DNA of 64,000 bases from Adineta vaga. Its lineage: Eukaryota > Rotifera. The notes under the pieces were generated by a model, which worked only from the letters and a program-made list of their open reading frames with translations, did no database searches and was not told where the DNA came from. Below are positions 22,244 to 33,506 of the stretch, in pieces. The number at the start of each line of letters is the position of its first letter. The stretch's first letter is position 1. Location of the stretch: positions 3,720,001 through 3,784,000 of the forward strand of contig CP075492.1 in NCBI GenBank assembly GCA_021613535.1, written 5' to 3'. Both the position numbers and the translations under genes were made by a program.

Positions 22244-23156
22244 TTAATCTACATTTTCAATTTCAAAAGATCTTCCAGGTCGTAGAAGAACTTCTTCTTC
22301 ATTTGAATAAGCGGATAATGCAGCAATATTCATGTTTAATGTTCGATATGATGTTCGTGTTTTCGGTTTTAAGATAAATAAAACCTTTCCATATTGTTCA
22401 GCTTTCTTTCGATTACGACTACAGGATGTAAATGCTTGGAATGATCGTCGTTTATCTTTACTTTGAGTCGCTTTTCGATATTCTTCAATCATTTCATATG
22501 TTAATTGAGCACCTCGATATACTTCTGCACTTGTTCGATGTGTCATATTTTCAAATTTTCTTTTTCCAAATGTGTTCATATTGTTTATCACCAATTAAAC
22601 GCATTGTTTGATTAAGAATTTTATAAAGAAATGATTCAAGAGTATAGAGATAAACACAACATTCACCAATTTCTTTCTTGGATTTACTTTTTGCTTTATC
22701 TAATTGTTCTACAAGCCATTTAGCTTCACATTGTTTTCCTGATAATTGCCCTTCGGATAAGATTCCTTTCATTGCTTTCGTAACTAATTCCGTTCTTCGA
22801 TTATCCCAATCAATAGTCGATTTAATACCGAATTGTTCTTCAAATGTATCGGTAAATATTCTTTTTAGACCAGCTAAATTATGAAATGAAATCGAAGGTA
22901 TTGTAGGATTAGACATAAAACGTACTTCCCTTAATGGATCATTTTCTCGATTGATTTCCATACGTTTTATCGCATGTTGTTCAGTTGAATCGTTAGTAGA
23001 TATTTGAATTCGCTGTTCAAAATCAATATGATAATTATCAAGATTAACATCCGATGTTGATGCTTGGTATGCGTCTTCAATAATAGCATTTTCAACATCA
23101 GAATACGGATTCCATTCAGATGATTTCCAAAACCATTCAATACGACTATGTGCCAT
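22244..23156 (-). pseudogene. WWE domain + arginine-type ADP-ribosyltransferase, frameshifted
   Basis: Two overlapping frames on the minus strand together encode one protein. The first (23156 down to 22551) starts MAHSRIEWFWKSSEWNPY and forms a WWE domain (two Trp, then VNLDNYHIDFEQRIQI), which in other proteins binds ADP-ribose polymers. It continues into the helical front of an ART domain (RLIGDKQYEHIW). The second frame (from about 22580 down to 22244) holds the ART catalytic set: the R motif VYRGAQL, the S motif SFQAFTSCS, and the ExE motif in YSNEEEVLLRPG, so the Arg, Ser and both Glu are present. The switch lies in an A-rich run near 22555-22575 and has no usable GT-AG pair. It is either a true frameshift or an assembly error; the linker before the R motif also looks short. 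The ATG at 23156 is preferred because it opens the WWE domain. Confidence 0.75.
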
Positions 23157-24057
23157 GATAGTAATCAAAAATAAGACTGCAATTTAAATGCAAAACAAAC
23201 AATGAAATAAATTTTCACATTAAAAAAAATACGATAGCTAAGTTAATAAGATCAATGTGAATCCGTTTACTATGCATTTGAAAATCAATAAGAAATGTAT
23301 TTCGTGAAGAAATATGGTGACTTACTTTTTCTTCCATACGTTCGTATTCTTGAGAAAAAGAAAGGCTATTCAAACAAAATTCTGTTGACATCGTTGCCTT
23401 GGTAGTATAGCAATACAGCACGCTGTTTTCTTCTTCGTTGATTCATAAATGAAAATGGTAGAAAAAGAATATCAAACTTTATAAAAAGTTATCTTAGCTA
23501 ACATAGCGAGGTTACCTCTGTTAAAGGTCTTTCATGCTATAATCTTTCTCTATCAGCGGTACATACTGTCTTTTAGCGGAGAGATGTGACTTGAATCTAA
23601 ATAAGTCATGATGGATGTTGCGAAATCTGCAAAAGTTGATAAAAACTCGAACAATTTAGAGTTTCTTCTTCGAAAAAACGTAAGTTGGAAAGAGAAAATA
23701 CCGGCTGATGTTTTTAGTATTTTATTTTTGGTTGTCAAGTTGTGTAACAATTCATGACTTATTTTTCATGCTTGCTTGCTCTTTAAAGATTTCTTTTCAT
23801 TGAAAACTCTTTCGGTTCTGTACTTCCTAGGATTAAAAAACAGAACACGGCAATGTCCAAGTAGGATTTTTTCGTTACATAGAAGCTGTGCAGAGTTTTA
23901 CATCATTTTCAATATTTATAAACTGTTAACAGAATGTGTCGAACACTATTCGTTAAAATATATGATATTCGCAGTTTAGTTTTATCTTTCTTTCAATGAT
24001 CATGTATTTAATTTCATTGTTTTCTTTTAGTTATTTTTATAAACATTAGATTTAAGG
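23157..24057. promoter_or_regulatory. Shared divergent promoter region between ADP-ribose writer and eraser genes
   Basis: About 0.9 kb separates the start of the minus-strand WWE-ART gene and the plus-strand PARG gene. A possible 5' untranslated or alternative exon of the ART gene lies at 23328-23391 (ATG at 23391, then a GTAAGT donor and a TTGCAG acceptor near 23178), but splicing it in meets a stop before the WWE start. No defined regulatory motif is claimed. Confidence 0.4.
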
Positions 24058-27000
24058 ATGTCAAGTGATAATGATAGTGATTCTCAAACAAATCTTTCTC
24101 CAAAACGAACAGCTGCATCGAGACCTTCATCAAGTCATAAGTCACATATGAAGTCAGCTAAGAAACTTGTTCCAACTCAAACAACTACCACTAATCAAGA
24201 TATATTCGTCTATATACCCGATCTACCAACGAATTGTTTAGATGATAAACTTCAAGACAAACTTCAAACTTGCATTGAAAAAACTGGACGTATGACCGTA
24301 AAGAATGTTGAATGTTATTTAAAACTTGGTGTTGCTGTAGTAGAATTAATTAAGAAAGAGGATCAAATATATCTTCTTTCAGCTGGTCAATCTATGATAT
24401 TTGATAAAGAACGTGGTGTTACAATTTCATTTGTCGATGCACTGGATTTTGATTCCTACATTGTATTAGATCAAGGTATGACAAAAATCCCTTCCGGAAA
24501 GGAAATATCTCGTCGTTATATGCAAGAATATAAAATACCCGATGAATATATTTGTGAACCTATTTCTATACAATTTCCGAATATTTTTCGGATTTCCTTA
24601 ACAAATCTTGATGAGCTTATCGCTGCTGCTGATATGCCAGATTTTAAAATAGGAAATACGTTTGCACACGTTTATCCACATGCTGATTGTAGTTTTTTTG
24701 AGGATTTACCTTCGAATACAAATAATGATAAAGTTATGAATGCTGTTGCTGTACAACTTGGTGAAAGTAAACTTCCCTCAATTGCTTTCTACATACAGCA
24801 CAATAAAAAAACAAATAATGCGGTTGTATTAGGAACAAAATCGTCAAAAAAATGGATGAGTCAAGGTTTTATTGTACTTGATGGACGAAATCTAACAAAA
24901 AAAACCAAACTTGCCTATCGAGTTACTGTATCTAATGTTCCTCATGGTTTTAATACCAATCGTATTGTTCAAAATCCAGTATTCGCAGGTCAAGTTCTCA
25001 ATCATTGTCTTATCGATGATCATCTCGTAATCGAATTGGATAGTTTAGATAGTTATAATAAATGTCTAGAAATCGGTGCTCTTGCTGTTGATAACGTTGT
25101 TATGGGTATTAAACCACATACTGTCGATAATAATCCAGATCAATGTGAAATAACTGCCGAGAATTGGTATGAAACAGCAATGCATGATGCTGTACCAGAT
25201 ATAACATCAATTATTAATAATCCTCAACATCCAATTCTTCATTATAAATGGAATGCACAAAATTGGATTGACCAATTTAAAAAAGCTAAACAACAAAGAA
25301 ATCAAAATTCGAAATATGATCGTGTTTTACATTTATTACGAGTAACAGTGATGCTAAATACAATTGCTGTTCTTCGAAAGAAGAAATACATTGTTGATGG
25401 TAATGAAGTTACATTAGATTTACGAGGTTTGAAAACAATTGGATATGATCATCGATCGAAATTATTCGATGGAAAAACTATTATGCAAGACGAATTTAAA
25501 ACTCCATTTAAATCAACAACAGTTCGTGTTGTTAATGAAGATTGTCTTGTACTTTATGAAAAATTAATTTCAAATGGATATCGACCATTATTATTGAATA
25601 TGGCCAATGCAACGAGTCCCGGTGGTGGTTATCGAAAAGGTGATGGAGCTCAAGAAGAAAATCTTTTTCGTCGATCGGATTATTATCAAAGTTTAGATAG
25701 GGAAATAGCTGATAAAGAACAATCAGAACCACTTTACTGTAATGGAAAAGGTCAAATTAGAAAACCAACAGGGTATAATGGTTTCTATCCCATGGAAATG
25801 TTTGGTGCCATTTATACATCGGGTATCACTGTTTTCCGCCATCGAGAAGAAGAAGAAGGATATGCATATATGGCTAAACCACTTTCAAATGTTTGTTCTT
25901 TAGCTATGGCGGCATTTCGAGATCCGGAATTAAATAAAAATCATATGTTAGAAGATAAATTTGCTGTGAATACACATAAAAAGATAGAAAATATTTTTGC
26001 TATTGGACATCATCAAAATCATGATTGTTTAGTTTTATCTGCTCTTGGTTGTGGTGCTTTCAAAAATCCACCCGAACATATTGCTTTACTTTTCAAATCT
26101 GTTATTACTCAGTATGCTGGCTATTTCGATAAGATTTATTTTGCTATCATCGATGATCATAATGTTGGTAATAAAATGAATCCAAATGGAAATTTTGCTC
26201 CATTTCAAAGACTATTAGATAATCAAGTTTTTTATCCACCAAAAACCTTACGTCTTAATGGAGTCACTGGGCCATATTCTATACTTAGCAAATCTTCGGA
26301 TGGAAAATTAACTCTTAGCGATGGACGGATTTTATACAAATCACCTTGTCATCATGGAACAAAATGTCATGATATAAAAAATACACAACATTGTAACGAA
26401 TTTTCACATCCACCCGTATGTTCTCATCAAAGTACTGAATCACCATGTGAACAAATGAATGATGAAGTACATAAATTCACATTTCATCATAATAGTAAAT
26501 GTAAACATGGAGGTGTATGTACAGTTAATGACCCACAACATTTAAATGAATATGATCATCCAGACGTTTGCAAAGATGGGAATAATTGTAAAAATACAAA
26601 TTCAGATCATTTATTTGCATGCCGTCATTTACCTATTTGCCGATACGGAGTTAAATGTGTGGAATATTTAAAAGGACATCAGGATCATTGTGCTGCTTAT
26701 CGTCATTGTAAATTAATCTGTCCTCATGATAATTGCTGTGTTCGATTTCATGATAAAGAACATATCGAAGATACAATTCATTCGTTTCGAACACCTTGCC
26801 CATTTACACCTTATAATTGTCCAAAATATGTGACATACACGCAACTACGTTCAGGAGAAAAACTTGATCCTGAAGTCGAAAAGCATTGCCTTCAACATTC
26901 GCACGTGTGCTTATTTGGCCGTCAATGCAAAACAAAAGATCTTTCACACTTTTTAACATCGATTCATATTGCTCGTCATCTTTGCTCTCAAGAAGATAAA

Positions 27001-29893
27001 TGTACGAATCTTACTGATGAAGAACATTTGGAATCTTTTACTCATCCCGATATTCGAGATATTCGTCTCTTCTGTAAACATCCGGGTTTCGAATGTCGAC
27101 AAAGACTTGAACAGGATCATTTGAAAAAATTCCGCCATGGAAAGAATCATAATCATTTGACTGTTGCACCATCGAGTAATTTTAATGCATCGATCAATTT
27201 TGTGCACAATCAAGGCGACATCATTCGAAACCTTAATACTTATATCGATGCATCAGGATGGAAAAAGGCGACAATATCTCGAGAAATACTGAACTGGATA
27301 CGAGCATTACAGCCTGTACATCGATGTAGTCCACATATTTTTGAATCAATTCTTGTCCTTGGTCACGTGATGAGTATAAACTACATGGAGTTGCTGAAAA
27401 AACCCAAACATGTTGCTAAAGCTGTCATGCAACACAGTCGAATACGCCGAATTCTTCTTGCACATAATATTCCCGAAGTGAAACAGAATATTTATGAACT
27501 AATTCATCTCTTAGTTCTAGCTGAATTTGCAAAAACAGGAGCCGATGGAATAGCTCCTGTAGATGCTGATCATGCTTATCATGTTAACATTGTTGAAAGA
27601 AAATTAAGACCACCGCTTTCTGATCGTGATATCCAAGCTATACATAGATGGGCAACTAAAATAGCTGACGCATCGATTAAATTGAGCAAAAATCCACCGG
27701 GAATTAAATATCCGGTAGATAAAAAACTAGGAACCAATAACCACGTTTTCAGTATTTTAGGACCTCATCATGGTTCTTACTATGGTGATATTGTTATTAC
27801 ATTTAAACAAGAAATTATGTTTCATACAGATGCTAATTTTAGTTTTCAAGCTGGAACTGGTTTTCCTAGTATGAAAATTTATGGACATCGTCCGTGGTGG
27901 AAAGATCCAGGTACTGAAGATAAACGTGTCGAACATTTTCATAATATTAAACTACATTGTTCTGTTCCACGTTACGAACATGCAGCGGCTGCTGAACTCG
28001 TTGCCGTTTGCGGTATGAATAGAAAATCAATGGATATAGATCTTGATACTGTTATTCAACAATGGACATCGGTAGATTCACATTTCGTTTTCGAGAGTCA
28101 TTTACCTCAATTAATTCCCTTAGATTATATTGATAATGTTTATATGCCGAAAAATTTATTTCAATCATTAAGTGATGAAGCTAAACAATCTGCTCGTGCA
28201 GTTTTTGGTAGTTCAATGATATTAACTGATCATGCAATTGATCTTAGTTTGATTGTACCAGGTAATCTGGTTCCACAGGATGCAACCCGTAAACCTTATC
28301 TGAACTTTGTTATCGAGAAAAACCTCGAAAAAATCAAAGAAAGAATGGATAGACCACAAATCTCACGCGGTATCGTTATTACCGTTCCTGGGACAAAATT
28401 TGATAGTCAAACTGTTATACCAATTACTATCTCTCAATCATACAGGTTATATTGTCTTGATAAATCTCAAGCACCCAGTCATCCTGAATATACATATATT
28501 TATTGGCAAGCAATGAATGGTGATATGATGTTAACGTTATCAAATGAAACGATTCAATCTGCTGATAAAGATCAAACAAATTTACGTTATTTAATTTGTT
28601 ATGTAGCTGAGAAGCCATCTCAAGATACAGGTGACTATCATGAAACGTATTCATATTTAAATGATGATCATCCGTTTCAACATTATAACAATATGCATAA
28701 AGGTCGATTTAAAGCAAAATCAAACGTATTCTATCGTGGTTGTAATACAGATGATTTCTTTACTTTCTGTTTGAAAATTACTCATAAAACTAATGAAGCC
28801 ACATTATCACATGCCGGTCCGAATGGCATTTATAATCATACAAAGATTCATTATCAATTTGATAAATCAACTTTAGATTTATCGAGATTAAATTATATTC
28901 ATGTGAGTGGTGGGTCTCAAGATGTTGCAATACGTAATTTAATTATTCGTCATGAACAAGTACCTCAATTACATCCAACTTTTGATAAAGATTTTACGGT
29001 TAATACATCTGAAGTAATAAAGCAGCGTCGAGCATCAATTGATTATATACCTGTCGTTGGTGGACATGGAGGAGAACAAAGAAAAAAGAGAGAAACTTCT
29101 GAACCACCTCCCATGCGACACACGGCTCCTGTTGAATCTTCACCACCCGTGTCGAAGCCATCTATTTTTCGACGAATTAAAACTGCAATATTTGGTCGAT
29201 CTAAAAGAGACATTCCACCGATACCAATTGTACCTCATTCTAATCTATCCGCTTCAGAACAAACAAGATATAATTCATCGCGACCAGTAGCAAGGAAACG
29301 AAGTTCATCACCTCCTCCTAAAAAAAGTACATACAATCCATCACCACCAGCTGCAAGAAAACGAAGTCCAACATCAACAGCTTCTGTTAAGTTACCTGCC
29401 TGTCAAGATTCTATCTATTGCTTACAATTAGGTCGAAAAGACCATACTGACAAGTACTCACATCAATGTCGCTTCAATGAGCTATGTCGAAATAAGGATA
29501 AGGAACCTCATTTAGTTCATGAACAACATAACGTTCCTAAATGTTCAAAGGATAGTAGTTGTTCGAAACTTACTGATCCTATTCATCGTGCTGAATATCG
29601 GCATACCGGCAAACCTGATTATCTTTATCCATGTCGTGATCAAGAAACATGTTCAAATAATTCTACTGAACATCGAATAAAATATTTCCATGGTGAAGAA
29701 ATTCCTTCATTTAAAAGTAAGAAAAGCTTTTCTGTTCGGTTCAAATATTTCTATTCGAATATTATTTTTAGAAAATAAAACATCTAGTAGTAGAGCCATA
29801 CCAAAATCTCGTTTAACTCCCTGTCGATATGGAGATAAATGCCGATCAACGAAAGATCCACAACATATGGCAAAATATTCTCATCCAACTTAA
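24058..29893 (+). CDS. Microbial-type poly(ADP-ribose) glycohydrolase with PBZ-like zinc fingers
   Basis: Two exons, 24058-29716 and 29772-29893, join in phase 1 across a 55-nt intron to 1,926 residues. A PARG macrodomain lies at about 500-700: NMANATSPGGGYRKGDGAQEE carries the GGG-x7-QEE catalytic signature (GGG 522-524, QEE 532-534), followed by LGCGAF. This enzyme class removes ADP-ribose chains. Residues about 764-1030 hold at least six C2H2 fingers of the form C-x-x-G-x-x-C...H...y-x-HP, very like poly(ADP-ribose)-binding PBZ fingers (for example CKHGGVCTVNDPQHLNEYDHP is one unit with minor variation). Residues about 1050-1660 are unassigned. A basic Ser/Pro linker (1670-1780) precedes a second finger cluster, and the last finger (CRYGDKCRSTKDPQHMAKY, then SHP) is encoded by exon 2. 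Likely a nuclear or cytosolic reader/eraser of ADP-ribosylation. Confidence 0.88.
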
Positions 29894-30021
29894 ATAACTT
29901 TATTAGAAATTTTCGATTAGTTCGATGATTTTCATTGACTGTGTGAATAAATCGCATAATATCTATTTTGTTTTCTTTTATTATACTGAGAACTCAAATT
30001 TGTAGAAATGTCAATTTTTTC

Positions 30022-30825
30022 TTAGATTAATGAAGGTCGCGGAAGTAATTCTTTGCCTGTTTGATCATGAGGAACATCTCGTTCTAAAGGTGGTAATACT
30101 CTCCATGGATGATAAATTGACCAAGTACAGAGTGCAACAACAACTGGAATCAAATGACCAACATAAAACCATAATTCAGTTTGAGAGAGAATATTAAATA
30201 GAAATGGTATTGAAACTAAGAGGATATAAATTGCTTCGATCAATACACAACAACTTGAGATAGCTAATAATGGTAGAACATAAAGACGACGAACATGTGG
30301 AACTGCTAAATACCAAACTAAATAGAAGAATAAGCAGAGAATAAGAATCAATCCAGCTGATGCTTGACGAAGATAGAAACTGAGATGAAAATGATTTGAG
30401 TAAAATGAAAGTTCATTTGCAATGTTAAGAAGAACTTCTGCAGGAATGGCAATTACTAATACAACAATATCGAGAATACGATCAAGTTTTCGATGTGGTT
30501 TTTGTCCTCGTAATTCGACTAAACAATGATAATTTGCAAAGAGTATGAATCGAACAGATACACTTGCTAACGGTTGTGTGATTCGATAGAAAGTTCGTGT
30601 ATTTAATGCATCGATAGTTAAGGTAGCACGTAAGACAAGTTCGATAAACGTAGCTAAATGTGCAACAAATACAAATAGAGATAAAAGACGTGGATGACAT
30701 TTTCCATGTAAGGTTTGAATAAACCAAGCAACTAAGGACAAATAAACAAAGATTGCAAAAGTCGTAGCACCAAAACACGATGGACTATACGAATAAAATG
30801 GATAGTTTGTTGTATTTGAATTCAT
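30022..30825 (-). CDS. RTA1-like seven-helix membrane protein, copy 1
   Basis: Intronless, 267 residues with seven hydrophobic segments. It opens with YPFYSYSPSCFGA and ends HPWRVLPP, which match the Y-x-Y-x-PS start and HPGRVL-like end of the fungal RTA1 family (lipid-translocating exporter/lipid-resistance proteins). The Met at 30825 aligns with the start of copy 2, so the in-frame upstream ATG at 30855 is not used here. A central HRKLDRILD loop is shared by both copies. RTA1 proteins are typical of fungi and rare in animals, so transfer from a fungus is plausible. The transported substrate is unknown. Confidence 0.72.
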   Translation of the reverse strand: MNSNTTNYPFYSYSPSCFGATTFAIFVYLSLVAWFIQTLHGKCHPRLLSLFVFVAHLATFIELVLRATLTIDALNTRTFYRITQPLASVSVRFILFANYHCLVELRGQKPHRKLDRILDIVVLVIAIPAEVLLNIANELSFYSNHFHLSFYLRQASAGLILILCLFFYLVWYLAVPHVRRLYVLPLLAISSCCVLIEAIYILLVSIPFLFNILSQTELWFYVGHLIPVVVALCTWSIYHPWRVLPPLERDVPHDQTGKELLPRPSLI

Positions 30826-31162
30826 TTCGTAAATTGTTGTTTTGTATAAGTACATAAGAAAATGAATTGAAGTAAAATTATTAATTATAGAAAATGAACG
30901 ATTTTTTTATCTTTATTTGAAGTATACGAAAAAGGACGAACATACACTACGGACTTTTGGTTATGTGTGAAGAAAAAAGAATGAAAAAATTGTCCAATTA
31001 AATGATCGAATTTCACACATACACAATCATGTGATTGAAAAATGCATATCAAATGAAGGAAAGAAGGCTTACCTTTTCTTTTCTTTTTATCGTTCAAAAA
31101 TTACAGGACAAAAACTCAATCGATTTTTAGGATAAAATATTATTAATCTAAAGAATTGTGTT
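30826..31162. other. Spacer between the two RTA1-like genes
   Basis: About 340 bp, no gene supported. It contains the upstream region of copy 1 and the 3' end region of copy 2. Confidence 0.55.
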
Positions 31163-31969
31163 TCAGTCAGATGGAGGCAGTGGAAGTAATTCATTTCCAC
31201 TTGCATCACGAGGAACAGATGCTTCTGATGGAGGTAATAATCTCGATGGATGAAAGATTGTCCAAGAAATCAGAGCAAGAAAAAGAGGAATAACATGACA
31301 AATATAGTAAAAAAATTCATTATTTTTAGTTAAAGTTCGAAAAATCACAGGTATTGATATGAAAAAAGTGTAACTGATTTCAATCAAAACACATACACTT
31401 GATATTGTTATTAATGGTAACATGTAAAGTCGACGAACAGGCGAGACTGTTAAATACCATAATAGATAGAAAAATAAAGCAAGACTAAAACTAAATCCAT
31501 TAGATACTTGACGAAAATGAATACTTAACTTTTCATAATTTCGATCGAATAATAATTCATCAGCAATACAAAGTAGACTGTCCATAATTAATACACTTAG
31601 AGGAATTATAATATCATACACTCGATCAAGTTTTTGATGTGGTCTTTTTCCTCGTAAATCAACTAAACAACGATAATTTGCTAGAAGTAACAATCGAGGA
31701 GATGAACTAGCCAATGCTGCTGTGATTCGATATAAAATTTGAGTATTTAATATATCGATAGTTAACGTAGCACGTAAGACAAGTTCAATAAACGTGGTCA
31801 AATGTGACAGAAATATAAATATACCTAAAAGATGAGGTCGACATTTCGAATATAACGTTTGAATAAACCATGCAATCGATGATAAGTATAAAATAGCAGC
31901 AAAAATACTAGCTGCATATCGTGATGGGATATATGAATAGAATAGATAGTTTATTTCAGTAGAATTCAT
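31163..31969 (-). CDS. RTA1-like seven-helix membrane protein, copy 2
   Basis: Intronless, 268 residues, colinear with copy 1: YLFYSYIPSRYAA start, WFIQTLYSKCRPHLLGIFIF, IELVLRATLTID, PHQKLDRVYDI loop, and HPSRLLPP end. Similarity covers the whole length with many substitutions, so the tandem duplication is not recent. Both copies share the same strand and orientation and could be expressed independently. The same fungal RTA1-family assignment applies, with the function open. Confidence 0.72.
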   Translation of the reverse strand: MNSTEINYLFYSYIPSRYAASIFAAILYLSSIAWFIQTLYSKCRPHLLGIFIFLSHLTTFIELVLRATLTIDILNTQILYRITAALASSSPRLLLLANYRCLVDLRGKRPHQKLDRVYDIIIPLSVLIMDSLLCIADELLFDRNYEKLSIHFRQVSNGFSFSLALFFYLLWYLTVSPVRRLYMLPLITISSVCVLIEISYTFFISIPVIFRTLTKNNEFFYYICHVIPLFLALISWTIFHPSRLLPPSEASVPRDASGNELLPLPPSD

Positions 31970-32184
31970 AAATATTGGCGATTTCTTTGTTTTATATAAG
32001 ACAAAATGGTCAACATTGACGAGATTATTCAGTAATATTGTAAGTATAAAAGTATGTTCTTTTTACGAAACACCTTAATCTCAATTTATATCTTCTTTTA
32101 ACGGAAAGTATATCTACTGAATCCTATGATCTATAAAAAGACACATCATCTCTACAAGAAATATTAATCAAATAGATACAATAC

Positions 32185-32310
32185 TTAACGGTTCCACAGT
32201 TAGTCTATTATGTACGACAAGTTCAATGGAGATGATCAGATGTGCAACAAACACTAATAGAGATAAAATATAAGATTGACATTTCGAACATAATATGACT
32301 TCAGCAACGT
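32185..32310 (-). pseudogene. Relic of a third RTA1-like copy
   Basis: The minus strand translates to KCQSYILSLLVFVAHLIISI followed by ELVV, and then LTVEPL. This corresponds to the TM2 region of the two upstream paralogues (GKCHPRLLSLFVFVAH...IELVLRATLTID). No further exons or start are seen, so only about 40 residues of a decayed copy remain. Confidence 0.65.
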
Positions 32311-32939
32311 TAAATAAGACATTCTTAAAAATGTTCATGATATAATGAGATGAATAAAATCTAATCTTATCCTATTTACTCGAAGGCTTAATCTTATTAT
32401 ATGAATAGAAGCATTCGATTGACAAGTTGACACGGAAAAGATTCTAAATAAAATCTCGATGAGATCATCTACTAATCAAATCAGATTTTCAAATGTATAT
32501 TTAAAGAGAACGAATAATAGAAAATGTCTTAGCTTATATATTAGATAACATTCAAAAGAGAAGTTTTAAGCTGTTATTCTCAACATATACGGTGCGATCA
32601 TTGGAATAACGGCGTGATATAAACGTCAAGTCACACATTACTGTTTATGATTATTTTTTCTTCTGTCACATTGGATGGCTTGTTCGAATCTGGATTAGTA
32701 AAATGAATGGAAAAGGGCTGCATGGTAGTTCGACGTTTAAACGACCGTCAAAAATAAAGATAAAGAACAAACTTCATTTCAAGTGATTTGTGGTATGAGA
32801 AAATAACAAAGAGCACCGATTTCTAACATTTGTTTTAGATAAGAACGAAAGAAAAAACAGAATTCAATTCAATAAATATGGTTTTGCTATCACAAACGAA
32901 TATTAGATCAGAGTAAAGTTTATACCGATTGTGAAAGAC
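32311..32939. other. Intergenic, no gene recognised
   Basis: AT-rich spacer between the RTA1 relic and the acetyltransferase; nothing further seen. Confidence 0.55.
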
Positions 32940-33506
32940 ATGAATACTCAATACAAACTTCGCCGTGCTGATATATCAGATATTGATACATTATCTACAT
33001 TATGTCAAAGAACTTATCGAGAAACATTTGTTGAAGATTTTGCTATTCCATATCCTGATGATTGTTTGCGATCATTCTATCAACAAACAGCATCTCCGGA
33101 ATATTTTACAAAGAAAATTTCTGATTCTCAAGAAGCAGCTGTTTGGCTAATCGAAGAAGAGCAAACAAGAGAATTAGTTGCATACGCTGTTGTTAGTACT
33201 TGTCATTCAGATGATATTCCTCATCCTGATGTTCAAACAAACAAAGATGGAATGCTAAATCGTTTGTATGTTCAACGTCAATATCAAAAGCATGGTCTTG
33301 GTCAACAATTGATGAATGTTATACTGTCTTGGTTCGAAGAACATCATCCAAATCAACCAATATGGTTAACTGTTTTTTCAGAAAATCACAAAGCACAAAA
33401 GTTTTATGCTCGCTATGGTTTTACTAAAGTTGGTGAATTCGATTTTTATGTTGGTCAATGGATAGATCGAGAATTTATCATGAAACGTCAAGTACAAATC
33501 ATATAG
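32940..33506 (+). CDS. GNAT-family N-acetyltransferase
   Basis: Intronless, 188 residues. It transfers an acetyl group from acetyl-CoA to an amine. The start YKLRRADISDIDTLSTLC is the usual GNAT beta1-alpha1 opening. The acetyl-CoA loop is V-Q-R-Q-Y-Q-K-H-G-L-G-Q-Q-L (R/Q-x-x-G-x-G/A type), preceded by LNRLYV. The C-terminus WLTVFSENHKAQKFYARYGF carries motif B, with the tyrosine near the active site. It resembles PaiA-like bacterial and fungal acetyltransferases (TYRETF, then a long FY-rich loop). The ATG at 32940 is chosen because the three codons before it begin with GTG. The acceptor amine is not predictable. Confidence 0.85.
   Translation: MNTQYKLRRADISDIDTLSTLCQRTYRETFVEDFAIPYPDDCLRSFYQQTASPEYFTKKISDSQEAAVWLIEEEQTRELVAYAVVSTCHSDDIPHPDVQTNKDGMLNRLYVQRQYQKHGLGQQLMNVILSWFEEHHPNQPIWLTVFSENHKAQKFYARYGFTKVGEFDFYVGQWIDREFIMKRQVQII

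Noticed and set aside
23215-23421. First exon of the WWE-ART gene (MSTEFCLNSLSFSQEYERME)
   Set aside because: It has a good GTAAGT donor, but joining to the TTGCAG acceptor gives a stop before the WWE start, so it is at most a 5' leader.
32965-33150. Second frame inside the GNAT gene
   Set aside because: Off-frame shadow of the acetyltransferase.
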